From assembly GCA_902776835.1 (NCBI GenBank), contig CACYRK010000020.1, forward strand, positions 1 through 55,876: a stretch of 55,876 nt of DNA. The letters are read 5' to 3'. Below the pieces are notes generated by a model that was given only the letters and a program-made list of their open reading frames with translations, searched no databases and was not told where the DNA came from. This DNA is from an uncultured Bacteroidales bacterium. GTDB lineage: Bacteria > Bacteroidota > Bacteroidia > Bacteroidales > Muribaculaceae. Made by a program: the position numbers and the translations under genes. Each line of letters begins with the position of its first letter. Within the stretch, counting starts at the first letter, position 1. This document shows, piece by piece, positions 5,932 to 15,036 of the stretch.

Positions 5932-8667
5932 TAGGATTTGGCCAAGTTCATCTTGACTAACTTCTATTCTTTCAGTCGGGAAAATCGTAGATGTGGCAAG
6001 TGAAGATTTGCGGCTTAATAGCTCGTCAAGGGTTTCATCGAAACTTTTGAAATTGCCACTTACAGCCATTGGATAATAAACGTAAACGTCTTTTGTTTGG
6101 CCAATGCGATATGCTCTATCGGTCGCCTGGTTCTCTTTCGCTGGATTCCAGTGACGGCTATGGTGAATGACATTGTTTGCAGCAGTAACGTTTAGCCCCA
6201 TTCCTGCTGCAATAGGAGACATGATAATAATGTTGAATCCTTCAACATTTTGGAATTTATCAATGGTCGCTTGTCGGGACAATTTATTGCTCCGAGACCG
6301 TGCAGTTACGATAGTAGGCGAATCACCATTAATTATAGAAGCGATGACTCCATATCTTTCGCGGAAAACTCTTTGGAGCATTTTCTGGATTTCTTTCCGT
6401 TCAGCAAAGACTATTGCTTTTTCTCCACGTGCTTTAATGGCATCTAATGCATTGATTGTTAAAATAAGTCGAGCTGAAGAATCCACCAAATCTTGTGAAG
6501 AATAATCTGATAAAGACTGCGTATGCAAGTATGGGTGTTCCGAGACTTCGCGAATGTTCATAATGGTAACCAGCATATTATTATTGACACCTGTATTATA
6601 GTTGTCAATTTCTCGCTGGTATTCCATTTCTTGAATTTGTGGCATTGCCATTCTCGGCTTCTCCTCAATCTTATTAGGTAGGTCTTTGGCGACATCACTT
6701 TTTAGCCGTCGAATGAAATAAATGCCAAGTTGCTCATGTATTTCATTGCCAAGACTTATGATGTCTGTATCTTGACTCTTTAGAGGAGATTGGTATTTTT
6801 TAGCAAACGACCTGGCGTTACCCAGTAGCCCAGGGACGCAGAAATCCATAATGCACCAAAGGTCAAGAAGGGAGTTCTCTACCGGTGTGCCGGTCATGGC
6901 TACTTTAAAGTTTGCTTTCAGAGCCTTTGCAGCATTTGTGACCATCGTTCCCGGCGATTTGATTTTTTGTGCTTCATCAAGTACAACCACATCAAATTCA
7001 ACGGCGCAAAAATTAAGCTGACTTGTGCGCAAAGATTCATAATTTGTCAGTATAATGTCTGCTGACTGCATTTGGTCAATGACTTGCTTATTGAAATGTC
7101 TCGGGACATCTCTGGAAGTCAAGCGAGTGACATTTAATCTTGGTACATTGAAAAACCTTTCGTACTCATTTTCCCAATTCTCTAATAGAGAAACAGGGGC
7201 AACGATTAGATATGGTTTATGTTCTTTGTGCTGCCGAGCATGCCAATCAATGAAATAAAGAATCTGCAATGTTTTTCCTAATCCCATATCGTCAGCAATT
7301 AGACATCCACTAGCTTTATTAGTAAGCAGATGTTGCAACCATGCAATACCCTCTTTTTGGTGGTCTTTCAGCGCAAACTTTCTATTCAAGAATGGGTTGG
7401 CGTAAAGTGTATATTTACCTCCACCATCTATCACCTGCTGCTTTGCTTTATATCCCAATGATTCGGCATTTTCCTCGATAATAAGGACTTTGCGCTCAAT
7501 CTTTTTGACATCAATCGGTTTGTCGGGTTGTGATAGCTGCTTTTCAGCGATATTTGCAAGGAATTTGGCATCGCCTAAATCAAGTTGGGTGTCCTTATAA
7601 TCGACAACGGACTTACCCGATGTTTCTGCTGTTGCTATGCTTTGAGTCAACTCGGCCAATTCTTCTTGGTTGTTTACTTGTATTTTAGCAGTTCCATTAT
7701 TAGGCGTATTAACAGTAGCACCAGCAATCCAACAAGATTTGTATGGCGACACAAAAGGATAGAAGTGTGGTTTATAAACGCCTATTTCAATCACGCGGTC
7801 GCTGTATAATTCAGACAAGTCGAATTCATCTGGGTCGAAAAACTCGGTGGGGTGTTCAATAATATTTTGAATTTCTTCCCTTGATTGGTGTCTGCCTTTT
7901 GACTTTAATTTGGTTAATTCTGATTGTTGAGTCTGACTAAGAACAACGCGTGTCCGTTCTCCATCTTGATTAGACAATGGCATAACAGCCGGAACACGTC
8001 TTGACCTCTCAAAACTGCGCTTGAATTGTTCGGATTTGTCAGAATCAATAGTGGGTTCGACAGTAAAGCCTTGCTCATCAACACCTAACTCAATTTTGAT
8101 TTTTTCAGGAACAAAAACGTTCTCGTTAGCCAAATAGCTATCGAGTTCGCATTTTGACACCTCTGCCAGTTTTTTAATGCTATTGAAGCATTTGAGATTA
8201 AAATTAAAATTTTTGTTCTCTGTCGGAGTTGAATTAAAATCATTAATTAGCGTCAAAAGTTCAAATTGGACACTCGATAAGAGGTACTGTCTGTCTCCTA
8301 TAGCGATGATATTACCAAGAATTTTGGGCTGATAAATTTCGCCATCTGGAGCATGAGATATAAATTGCAATTTATAGCAAAAGTCAGGCTCGTTGAGTGT
8401 GCCATCAGCTCGAAGTCGGATAGCTTTATCATAGGGCTTTGGCACACCAAGAATTTGGCGTTCTTCTTCATCTAAATTGTAAATTGACTCATAAGGAACA
8501 ACACAAGCATCTTGTTCAATATGTGCAAATCCATTATCAACTAATGTTCCTAACGGCATAGAATAAATACAATAGTCTGTATCATCCCATGTTTCAAATG
8601 GGAGTCTTTTGCCGTTTTCATTCACGAAGAAAACAAGGCCTTCGCTATTATTGATGAAGTCAAACAT
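5920..8667 (-). CDS. zorD: ZorD: Snf2-family helicase of a Zorya defence system
   Basis: This 915-residue protein has a C-terminal Snf2 helicase core: motif I DDMGLGKT (459-466), motif II DEAQ (564-567), motif III MTGTP (591-595), and motif VI QATDRAYRIGQ (850-860). The first 420 residues show no motif I can name. In studied type I Zorya systems ZorD is the DNA-processing effector that joins helicase and nuclease activity. I cannot point to the nuclease residues here, and the protein is shorter than the roughly 1,080-residue E. coli one. It is the last gene of the operon, starting one base after the zorC stop. The AT-rich composition matches the rest of the operon and contrasts with both flanks. 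Confidence 0.88.
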   Translation of the reverse strand: MFDFINNSEGLVFFVNENGKRLPFETWDDTDYCIYSMPLGTLVDNGFAHIEQDACVVPYESIYNLDEEERQILGVPKPYDKAIRLRADGTLNEPDFCYKLQFISHAPDGEIYQPKILGNIIAIGDRQYLLSSVQFELLTLINDFNSTPTENKNFNFNLKCFNSIKKLAEVSKCELDSYLANENVFVPEKIKIELGVDEQGFTVEPTIDSDKSEQFKRSFERSRRVPAVMPLSNQDGERTRVVLSQTQQSELTKLKSKGRHQSREEIQNIIEHPTEFFDPDEFDLSELYSDRVIEIGVYKPHFYPFVSPYKSCWIAGATVNTPNNGTAKIQVNNQEELAELTQSIATAETSGKSVVDYKDTQLDLGDAKFLANIAEKQLSQPDKPIDVKKIERKVLIIEENAESLGYKAKQQVIDGGGKYTLYANPFLNRKFALKDHQKEGIAWLQHLLTNKASGCLIADDMGLGKTLQILYFIDWHARQHKEHKPYLIVAPVSLLENWENEYERFFNVPRLNVTRLTSRDVPRHFNKQVIDQMQSADIILTNYESLRTSQLNFCAVEFDVVVLDEAQKIKSPGTMVTNAAKALKANFKVAMTGTPVENSLLDLWCIMDFCVPGLLGNARSFAKKYQSPLKSQDTDIISLGNEIHEQLGIYFIRRLKSDVAKDLPNKIEEKPRMAMPQIQEMEYQREIDNYNTGVNNNMLVTIMNIREVSEHPYLHTQSLSDYSSQDLVDSSARLILTINALDAIKARGEKAIVFAERKEIQKMLQRVFRERYGVIASIINGDSPTIVTARSRSNKLSRQATIDKFQNVEGFNIIIMSPIAAGMGLNVTAANNVIHHSRHWNPAKENQATDRAYRIGQTKDVYVYYPMAVSGNFKSFDETLDELLSRKSSLATSTIFPTERIEVSQDELGQILFGQ

Positions 8668-8668
8668 A

Positions 8669-10534
8669 TCAGAAAGTGATTTTTTTGATTACGTCAGCCC
8701 TTTGTGATTCTTTGAAAAGAACACAATCGCCTTCAACTTTGATAAAACCAATGGTCTTTGTGTCACCTGCATAGAAGAAATCAACTTGATACCAATTCCA
8801 TTTGTCTTTCTTGCGAATCCATAAGTTCCCTGAAATATTGAATCGAGACACATAAGCCGGAATCGGTTTAATGTGATAGTATCTTTTATTATTTAGACTT
8901 CCCTTTGTAACACATAAATAAATGCCGTCTTTGTTGGCGACAACAGAGACTCTATTATCAGCAATGGGTTTGCTTGTGATATTGGCAAACAGAAACTTCT
9001 TGAACAGATTAACATCTTCAACTGTCGGTTCTTTCTCGTCAAGAATTAGTTCCGATGTATCTCTAAATTCAAGCTCCGATGATTGCTTTGAATACTCAAC
9101 AGCCTTAAACACTTTGTCTAACTCAATACTTACACTGCTGTCAACTTCTCTTGGGACAATCATATTATTCATATAGGAGGTCAATCGGTCTTGCCAATAA
9201 CCCGCATGTCTCATGCTGCCCTCTTCCCTAAAATGATAATAGCCATAGCTTGTTTCAACAAGAGTAGATAACCATGAGTTCTTGAGCTCATCAATTTTAG
9301 AAATGTATCTTTTGCCTTGTTGAATAAATTTTATTGTAGAATTGTCTTGATTATAAACATACAGCGAACCAAAATCTGAAAACTCAACGAACACTTTATC
9401 CTTTATATACATAATTAATGCTGCGGTTTGGATAACATTTGAATTCGTACTAATAAAGTGCGAGTTTGCCATTGTCCCAATCCTGTCATCACTTTGAATT
9501 TTACGCTTGACGGACGCTGAACCAGCAATGAAGAATTTTGAAACCAGATTACAATATTTAAGCCAAAAATTCTTTCTTTCAAAATCTTGTACGCAGATTT
9601 CAAAGAATACCTCAATAACTTGCCTTACGAACCATTTATTCACTAATGCCATGGCCCAACGGAGCTTGAAGATTTGTTCATCAGTTGCACCTGGGAATGG
9701 TGCCCACGCTGCCGGAAGACTGATGTCAGAAAGAAGTCTGTTTCCTAATTTACTTACTCTTGATTGAAAGAAAAGGTCGTTTGAGCGATCGGCGACATCA
9801 ACCAGTTCCGCTATAAGTAGCTTGGTAGTTCTGTCATTCTTATGTTCAATTAAGACCTCAGCAATTTCATCAAGGTCAACAGATTCATTCTTGTAATAAT
9901 ATTTGACAATAACATCTGAGTAATACGACATGGTTATTGTCGATGGCTTGAAGCCGAATAGTGTTGGAGCATCTTTGATATGCAGCATTTTCTGTTTTAA
10001 TAAAGCTGCCATGCGAGTTGGGCCGTTTTCTTCAAGCAAATTCACTCTGGACTTAAGCAATATGTATTTACGACTTGTGCCATCATATTTTTTGAGTTGA
10101 GAACTTATTAAATCGCTAACGAGAGCGCGATAATCGGGCTTAATATCATTCCACGAGTTGAGCAAGTAAAAGACCAGACCATTGAAGAATAATGGTTTCC
10201 AATTATGGTTTAATAAATCTACCACATACATAAACACTTCCTCATTTGGCTCAAAGTACATGATGTAATATGAGATAGTCCTCAATTCGTATGAAGCCCA
10301 TGTTACATCTTTTCCATCAACTGCGGAATTGACTTTCTCGATTATTGCATCAACAGATTCTTTAGTAGCCGTAGGCTTAACGTCGGTAAGCATAGTTTGC
10401 TCTATGCTTGCCAGACGTTGAATTTCTTTTTCAAGGGCTTGCTCTGAGCGTCGGTCTGTAACGCTCAAAGCTTGTAAAGAAAATTCTTCGATGAACTGCT
10501 TGTCAATATTTAGTAATGAAAAAGCGTCCGCCAT
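8669..10534 (-). CDS. zorC: ZorC: EH-signature protein of a Zorya defence system
   Basis: This 621-residue, mostly helical cytoplasmic protein carries the hallmarks of the EH_Signature family, which defines ZorC, at about residues 277-396: WAPFPG, RKNFWLKY (321-327), ALIMYIKDKVFVEFSD (372-387) and YVYN. ZorC is required for type I Zorya defence and is thought to help recruit effectors to DNA or the activated motor; its biochemistry is less clear than that of ZorD. About 220 residues beyond the signature (400-621) include a beta-rich end, perhaps a separate domain. It begins 2 bases after the zorB stop and ends 1 base before zorD, so the genes are surely co-expressed. The presence of zorC argues for type I rather than type II (zorE) or type III (zorF, zorG). 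Confidence 0.85.
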   Translation of the reverse strand: MADAFSLLNIDKQFIEEFSLQALSVTDRRSEQALEKEIQRLASIEQTMLTDVKPTATKESVDAIIEKVNSAVDGKDVTWASYELRTISYYIMYFEPNEEVFMYVVDLLNHNWKPLFFNGLVFYLLNSWNDIKPDYRALVSDLISSQLKKYDGTSRKYILLKSRVNLLEENGPTRMAALLKQKMLHIKDAPTLFGFKPSTITMSYYSDVIVKYYYKNESVDLDEIAEVLIEHKNDRTTKLLIAELVDVADRSNDLFFQSRVSKLGNRLLSDISLPAAWAPFPGATDEQIFKLRWAMALVNKWFVRQVIEVFFEICVQDFERKNFWLKYCNLVSKFFIAGSASVKRKIQSDDRIGTMANSHFISTNSNVIQTAALIMYIKDKVFVEFSDFGSLYVYNQDNSTIKFIQQGKRYISKIDELKNSWLSTLVETSYGYYHFREEGSMRHAGYWQDRLTSYMNNMIVPREVDSSVSIELDKVFKAVEYSKQSSELEFRDTSELILDEKEPTVEDVNLFKKFLFANITSKPIADNRVSVVANKDGIYLCVTKGSLNNKRYYHIKPIPAYVSRFNISGNLWIRKKDKWNWYQVDFFYAGDTKTIGFIKVEGDCVLFKESQRADVIKKITF

Positions 10535-10536
10535 AG

Positions 10537-11232
10537 TTACTTCTTTTTGTTTTTGAATCGTTTCTCAGCAATATCTTCAAGCTGTTTTTCAGCATTTGTT
10601 CTTACCCTAAACTCTACGCGGCGTGAGAGGTCTTTGTCCTCAACGCCATCACGAAGTATTGGATGGCTATAGGACAATCCGTTAGCAGTAATTAGGCCGG
10701 TCAGCCATTGCTGATCTGACTCCGACATTAATGACATACAGTATTGAAGAACGGTGCGGGTGCGGTCTTGCGACAGCTCCATGTTTGAAAAATAGCCTCC
10801 GTTGCTATTGGTATGCCCCTCAATACGTATTTCTTCGATGTTGTCCCTATATTCAGGGCGATTGAGCACTGCGATATATCTTGGGAAGAAGTCATTAAGA
10901 ATGACTTTGAAGTTATCCTTCAGATTAATGTCTCCCTCACTGAAAAGCATGGAAGGCTCTTGAAATCTCACACAGAGAGTAGAGTCAATCGTTGCTCTCC
11001 ATGTTGTTAGGTCATCCTTAAATTCCTCTTGAAGGTCAATATATAACTGTGTTTTGATTTGGTCATATCTCTTGACGATTTCTTCGTCCTGCTCTGCTTT
11101 TTCCTGCACTTGTAATAATGCCCCCATCAGCAAAAGTATAAAGATGAAAAGCAGACCAGCCATCAAATCACCGGTCGATAGAGAGAAAGCGTTCTCGTCC
11201 GCATTCTTGTATTCTATGTGTCTCTTTCTCAT
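10537..11232 (-). CDS. zorB: ZorB: MotB/OmpA-like motor subunit of a Zorya system
   Basis: This 231-residue protein has a single N-terminal membrane helix (about residues 22-42). It is preceded by STGDLMAGLL, where D22 matches the proton-carrying aspartate of MotB-like stators. A periplasmic OmpA/MotB peptidoglycan-binding domain follows, with IRIEGHTN and the classic ...SQDRTRTVLQYC at about 134-166. ZorB forms a proton-driven inner-membrane motor with ZorA anchored to the cell wall. Its ATG overlaps the zorA stop in a TAATG junction (11230-11234), implying translational coupling. Orientation, length and partner genes support the call; by itself it could be any MotB/OmpA-type protein. Confidence 0.9.
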   Translation of the reverse strand: MRKRHIEYKNADENAFSLSTGDLMAGLLFIFILLLMGALLQVQEKAEQDEEIVKRYDQIKTQLYIDLQEEFKDDLTTWRATIDSTLCVRFQEPSMLFSEGDINLKDNFKVILNDFFPRYIAVLNRPEYRDNIEEIRIEGHTNSNGGYFSNMELSQDRTRTVLQYCMSLMSESDQQWLTGLITANGLSYSHPILRDGVEDKDLSRRVEFRVRTNAEKQLEDIAEKRFKNKKK

Positions 11233-13313
11233 TATTTGCGATGTGCGTTAATTGCGTCTGAAAGCATCTCAACAACATCATTTTGTTGTTGTATAGTGCT
11301 TTGCAATGCTTCAGTAGTCTGTGTAAGACTTTGAGAATATTTTTCAAGATACTCACGAGTCGATGATTGAACAGTGCGGCTGTATTCTTTTAGGCCACTT
11401 TGTAGTTGACTAAAGATGCCTGACAATGCTTCTCTAATTACAGCATATTGCTCAGCATGTTCCTTGCCAAGTTCGTCTGTTTCGGTAAGCAATTCCGCTA
11501 TACGGTCAATGTTATCGGTGCTGGAGGATTGAATCTTTTCAATCTGACTTGCATATTTGCGCTGGCTATCAAGAAGCTCAGATGATGCCGTTTTCATGCT
11601 ACTTGTTATGCTCTGCAGATGAGCGGTACTGCCAACAATCTGACCTTGAGCTTCTTGGAACTGGTTGATAGTGCCGTTGACAGCTTCGTTGATTTGCCCC
11701 ATTCTTTCAAGTCCGGCATTAAATACTTCAAGCAACTTCTTTGTCTCGGCAGTAGTGCTTTCCTGAAGGACGAGCAAGTCTTCTTGCTTTGAAGTAACAT
11801 CGTCGGTGATAGATTGAACTGACGATTTAAGATTTGCCGCGACTTGCGAAAGTGATGTTTCCATAAATTTGCCCATCTGTTCAGATGCGGCAGTCAAGCG
11901 AGACACAATCTCATTGCTTGACATTTGTGATGAAGTTGTTATCTCACTCATCACTTGTTTCACTTCGGTAATCGCATTGCTGATAGAAGTGGTTGCATAA
12001 GCAATCTGTTCTTGCATTTGTTGCATAGCACTTGAATTGCTTTGAGCCGAAGTTTGAGAGATTTCAGCTATCGCTTGCTTAACTTCAGTAATGGTCGTCT
12101 GCAATGTGCTTGATATATTATCCATTTCCTGTGGGAATGTACCCATAGCTTGAGAGGCGTTGCCCAAAGAGACCGCAAGTTTTTCAAGTTCGGCAGTTGC
12201 CGATTGTGACATACTTTGGCGGAACTCATCAACCATATTAGCCATTGAATTCTTCAGATTCTCAATAATTTTCTCCATCATATCTGTGGCAGGGTTGGCT
12301 ACCGAAGCAGCCATACTGTCAATGTGGTCAATGATGGCTTTGGTTGTTGAGTCGACATTGTTCATGAGAGGAATAATCTTATCTCTCAATTGATTGTCGA
12401 GAACAGAGTCAAATCCATTGTTTAACTCTATAGCCAAATCGGTCGAGAATGATTTGAGTGCCTTTGATTGCTGTTGGTTCTCTGATAATACCTCTCTAAT
12501 ACTGGCAGCTATTGTTGAAATTTGACCATTTTCGTCGACATATGTAAGCATACCCGCAATCTTGGATAATGCTTCATTTATTAAGGTTGTTTCAGTTGAT
12601 ATGGTCTCTTTTATTTTATCATACAAAGAGTCCATCAAAACTTGTTGATTTATTTGAAAAAGTGAGTTGTCGTCAATATAATTATCAGTATCAAGTATAT
12701 CATTGACTTGATTTGTTAAATTATTGAATTGGTTCCGCAATGGTTTATCGAAGAATGATAAGTAAATGATGGAAAACCCCATTCCCACTAATGACGTAAT
12801 AAAAGCAGTGCCCATACCAGAAAGTAATCCTTGAATACTTGATTGAATATTCTCTGAATTACTACTATCGAAGCCACTGATGCCAATAGTGAGCCCCATG
12901 AATGTGCCGAGCAAACCTAAACCTACTAAAGTGCCTGAAGCGGTATCAAGTAGGCGTAAATTGATTCTAGAAAAAGAACATATGGATTCGGGGTTGAAAA
13001 ACTCTGATGCAGGAGTATTTGACTTCTGTTTGCCAGCCACATTAATATTACAAGTTGCTTCGTATTGATCAACAATTGGTTTTAACGAAGTGTGGCGTAA
13101 GTTGACCAAGATGTTGTTGCTTTTCAAAGCATCTTGAAGAATGTTACTGATTTTGCTAATTCTTCTACTTCTCACCATGAAGAATAATAATACTACTGCG
13201 ATGAGACCAATGGAAATAAGTGCAATAATGCTAGAGCGAGACAAATATATTGCAGCCGCTAAGACAATTATAATTAATATTTGTCCAAAAACTATAGATT
13301 TATTTTTAATCAT
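11232..13313 (-). CDS. zorA: ZorA: MotA-like motor subunit with long coiled-coil tail
   Basis: This 693-residue membrane protein has two N-terminal helices (about 7-24 and 28-47) and a MotA/TolQ/ExbB-type pair (about 124-147, GTLVGLGLLGTFMGLTIG, and 164-187, MGTAFITSLVGMGFSIIY). The remaining 500 residues (190-693) are Gln-, Ser- and Glu-rich heptad-like sequence, repeatedly KQ(A/V)IAEI / QQMQEQI, predicted to form the long cytoplasmic tail typical of ZorA. The tail is thought to transmit activation from the envelope to ZorC and ZorD. It is the first gene of the operon, with a likely promoter about 130 bases upstream. Ordinary MotA or ExbB proteins are far shorter, so the tail length is itself evidence. 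Confidence 0.9.
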   Translation of the reverse strand: MIKNKSIVFGQILIIIVLAAAIYLSRSSIIALISIGLIAVVLLFFMVRSRRISKISNILQDALKSNNILVNLRHTSLKPIVDQYEATCNINVAGKQKSNTPASEFFNPESICSFSRINLRLLDTASGTLVGLGLLGTFMGLTIGISGFDSSNSENIQSSIQGLLSGMGTAFITSLVGMGFSIIYLSFFDKPLRNQFNNLTNQVNDILDTDNYIDDNSLFQINQQVLMDSLYDKIKETISTETTLINEALSKIAGMLTYVDENGQISTIAASIREVLSENQQQSKALKSFSTDLAIELNNGFDSVLDNQLRDKIIPLMNNVDSTTKAIIDHIDSMAASVANPATDMMEKIIENLKNSMANMVDEFRQSMSQSATAELEKLAVSLGNASQAMGTFPQEMDNISSTLQTTITEVKQAIAEISQTSAQSNSSAMQQMQEQIAYATTSISNAITEVKQVMSEITTSSQMSSNEIVSRLTAASEQMGKFMETSLSQVAANLKSSVQSITDDVTSKQEDLLVLQESTTAETKKLLEVFNAGLERMGQINEAVNGTINQFQEAQGQIVGSTAHLQSITSSMKTASSELLDSQRKYASQIEKIQSSSTDNIDRIAELLTETDELGKEHAEQYAVIREALSGIFSQLQSGLKEYSRTVQSSTREYLEKYSQSLTQTTEALQSTIQQQNDVVEMLSDAINAHRK

Positions 13314-13563
13314 ATAAATATACTATTAACAGTGTGATATATTATGTGTTTGTTCTTGAAAGATAGTGAAATGGCGGTGGCCTTTTGTGATTGGGGTGAT
13401 TATGGCATCACTAAAGGGTCGCAATCTTCTGTGACTACAAAGTTACAGCTTTTTCGTTGTTTTTTATGACTTTTGGCGTTTTTTTATAAAAAAATATGCA
13501 AAAAGCAAGTGTTGCGCAGGCGGGTGGGGCTTGCGCAACACTTGTGGCTTGTTGGGTGGGGTG
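13314..13563. other. AT-rich spacer between aguA and zorA
   Basis: The 250 bases downstream of aguA hold the putative zorA -7 box, a poly-T-rich segment (13450-13495) and no convincing gene. The change from GC-rich (aguA) to AT-rich sequence occurs near 13500, so one edge of the defence insertion probably lies here. I see no attachment site or terminal repeat. Confidence 0.5.
13438..13445 (-). promoter_or_regulatory. Likely -7 box of the zorABCD promoter
   Basis: TAACTTTG on the minus strand lies 125 bases upstream of the zorA start. A matching TTTG 19-21 bases upstream is not evident, so the -33 half is weak. It is the only good -7 match between zorA and aguA. Confidence 0.4.
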
Positions 13564-14604
13564 TTAGTGATTGAGGGTGCCGTGGGGGAGTTGCATGGTG
13601 ACGCAGTGGAGTGAGCCGTGCTGCTCGATGAGGGGGCGGCAGTCTATGCCTCGCACGTGGCGGTCGGTGAAGACGCTTGCGATGGTGTCGATGGCACGGC
13701 GGTCGTTGTCGGGCTGCCCGTAGGTGGGGACGAGCACTTGATGGTTGGTCACCAGATAGTTGGCATAGGTGGCGGGTAGGCGGTTGCCGTTGGCGTCGAC
13801 GACAGGCGTCGTGGCGGGTAGGGCGACGAGGCGGAAGGGCTGCCCGTCGGCGTCGGTCATGGTGCGCAGTTGCTCCACCATGCGCTGGCACTCGTCGTAC
13901 TCAGCATCGCCCTCGCGTGCTGTGACGTGGATTATCGTGTTGCCTGGCGCCAGGCGGGCCAGCGTGTCGATGTGGCCGTCGGTGTCGTCGCCGGGTATGT
14001 CGCCATGGTCGAGCCACAGCACCTTGCGCGCTCCCAGGCGTGCCATTAGTTGACGCTCAATCTCGTCCTTGCTCCATTGAGGGTTGCGGTTGCGCTCAAG
14101 CAGGCAGCGTGTGGTGGTGAGCAGCGTGCCACGGCCATCGCTCTCGACCGAGCCGCCCTCGAGCACCATGTCGCGGTGGCAGTCGACCGGGCAGGCAAGG
14201 ATGCCTTGGCTGGCCAGTTGCTCAGTCACCAGGTTGTCGTAGTTGGCGGCAAATTTCATTCCCCAGGCGTTGAAAGTGAAGTCGAGGGCATGGAGTGTGT
14301 CGCCACACAACACCGTCAGCGGGCCGAAGTCGCGTGCCCAGGTGTCGTTGGTGCTGGCGTTTACCAGCGTAATACGGTCAGGGAATTCGTGTGTCAATTG
14401 CCGGCAAGCATCGTCGGCAACAGGTGTGACAATAATCAGGTGTTCGTCGGCTACGATGGCTCGGGCTATGGCCGCATAGCAAGTCACCACGCTGTCCAGC
14501 GTGTCGTTCCAGTCGGTTGCGGCGTGTGGCCAAGCGATGAGTACGGCATCTTGCCGTTCCCATTCGGCAAGGAAGCGCACACGTGACGCTTGATCAGATG
14601 TCAT
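13564..14604 (-). CDS. aguA: Agmatine deiminase
   Basis: This 346-residue enzyme of the peptidyl-arginine/agmatine deiminase family converts agmatine to N-carbamoylputrescine and ammonia, feeding AguB. Diagnostic segments are WPHAATDWND near the N-terminus, NDTWARDFGPLTV, VLEGGSVESDG, LDHGDIPGDDTDGHIDT (catalytic Asp and His) and the C-terminal nucleophile in HGSLHCVTMQ. A start at 14679 is open but adds 25 residues unlike the family. ATG 14604 is chosen because it overlaps the stop of the small upstream gene by 11 bases, a typical coupled start. The next gene in the same direction is zorA, whereas the pathway partner aguB lies more than 8 kb away beyond the Zorya operon. Confidence 0.9.
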   Translation of the reverse strand: MTSDQASRVRFLAEWERQDAVLIAWPHAATDWNDTLDSVVTCYAAIARAIVADEHLIIVTPVADDACRQLTHEFPDRITLVNASTNDTWARDFGPLTVLCGDTLHALDFTFNAWGMKFAANYDNLVTEQLASQGILACPVDCHRDMVLEGGSVESDGRGTLLTTTRCLLERNRNPQWSKDEIERQLMARLGARKVLWLDHGDIPGDDTDGHIDTLARLAPGNTIIHVTAREGDAEYDECQRMVEQLRTMTDADGQPFRLVALPATTPVVDANGNRLPATYANYLVTNHQVLVPTYGQPDNDRRAIDTIASVFTDRHVRGIDCRPLIEQHGSLHCVTMQLPHGTLNH

Positions 14605-14833
14605 TGCCGTATTCCTTATAGTTGTCCCAAATTGAGTCGCGCATCTCGAACATCTCGTCCACGTAGTCGCGATAGCCACTGTCTACCGAGTAACCCTGTG
14701 CTTCACACCATTCCTTATAATCATCGTTCAGCACCTTGTCATCGCGCAGCATACGCTTGAACTCACGATCGAGTTCACTTGTGTTACCGAAGCGGTCAAT
14801 TAACGCTCTTAAAATGTCGGAAATATCATTCAT
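14594..14833 (-). CDS. Small acidic protein coupled to agmatine deiminase
   Basis: This 79-residue soluble protein begins MNDISDILRALIDRFG and is rich in Asp, Glu and Tyr (DYKEWCEAQGYSVDSGYRDYVDE). I see no signal peptide, membrane helix or known motif. An in-frame start at 14869 would add 12 residues (MPQSINLLKTKK), but the internal Met gives a more usual beginning. The stop codon lies inside the aguA start region (11-base overlap), so the two are translated together. This suggests a small protein of Bacteroidales chromosomes rather than chance. Function unknown; a link to agmatine metabolism is only contextual. Confidence 0.7.
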   Translation of the reverse strand: MNDISDILRALIDRFGNTSELDREFKRMLRDDKVLNDDYKEWCEAQGYSVDSGYRDYVDEMFEMRDSIWDNYKEYGNDI

Positions 14834-14921
14834 TTTCTTGGTTTTCAATAAGTTAATCGACTGTGGCACCTTTTTGTGTTATCTTGTGCCATCACATTCT
14901 CCACTCTTGAGAATTATGCTC

Positions 14922-14929
14922 CAAATTTA
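14922..14929 (-). promoter_or_regulatory. Possible -7 box for the small gene and aguA
   Basis: TAAATTTG on the minus strand lies 89 bases upstream of the start at 14833. No well-placed -33 TTTG is visible. Confidence 0.35.
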
Positions 14930-15036
14930 CTCGTTTTTTCTGAATTACGTAGCATATCGTCAAAAAAATTAATACAATATGTACATAAAACTATTGAAAT
15001 CGGCAACCATTAGTGAAGTTTTACATCGGTATGCAT

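Noticed and set aside
11232..13313. ZorA as an ExbB/TolQ or MotA of an ordinary transport or flagellar motor.
   Set aside because: Such proteins are about 230-290 residues and lack a 500-residue tail; the neighbours are EH-signature and Snf2 proteins and not flagellar or TonB genes.
5899..13446. Ten-base direct repeat ACAAAGTTAC at both edges of the Zorya operon (5899-5908 and 13437-13446), as if a target-site duplication.
   Set aside because: The same ten bases occur at 1561-1570 and 39172-39181 as the common promoter core TAACTTTGT, so the match is explained by promoter sequence.
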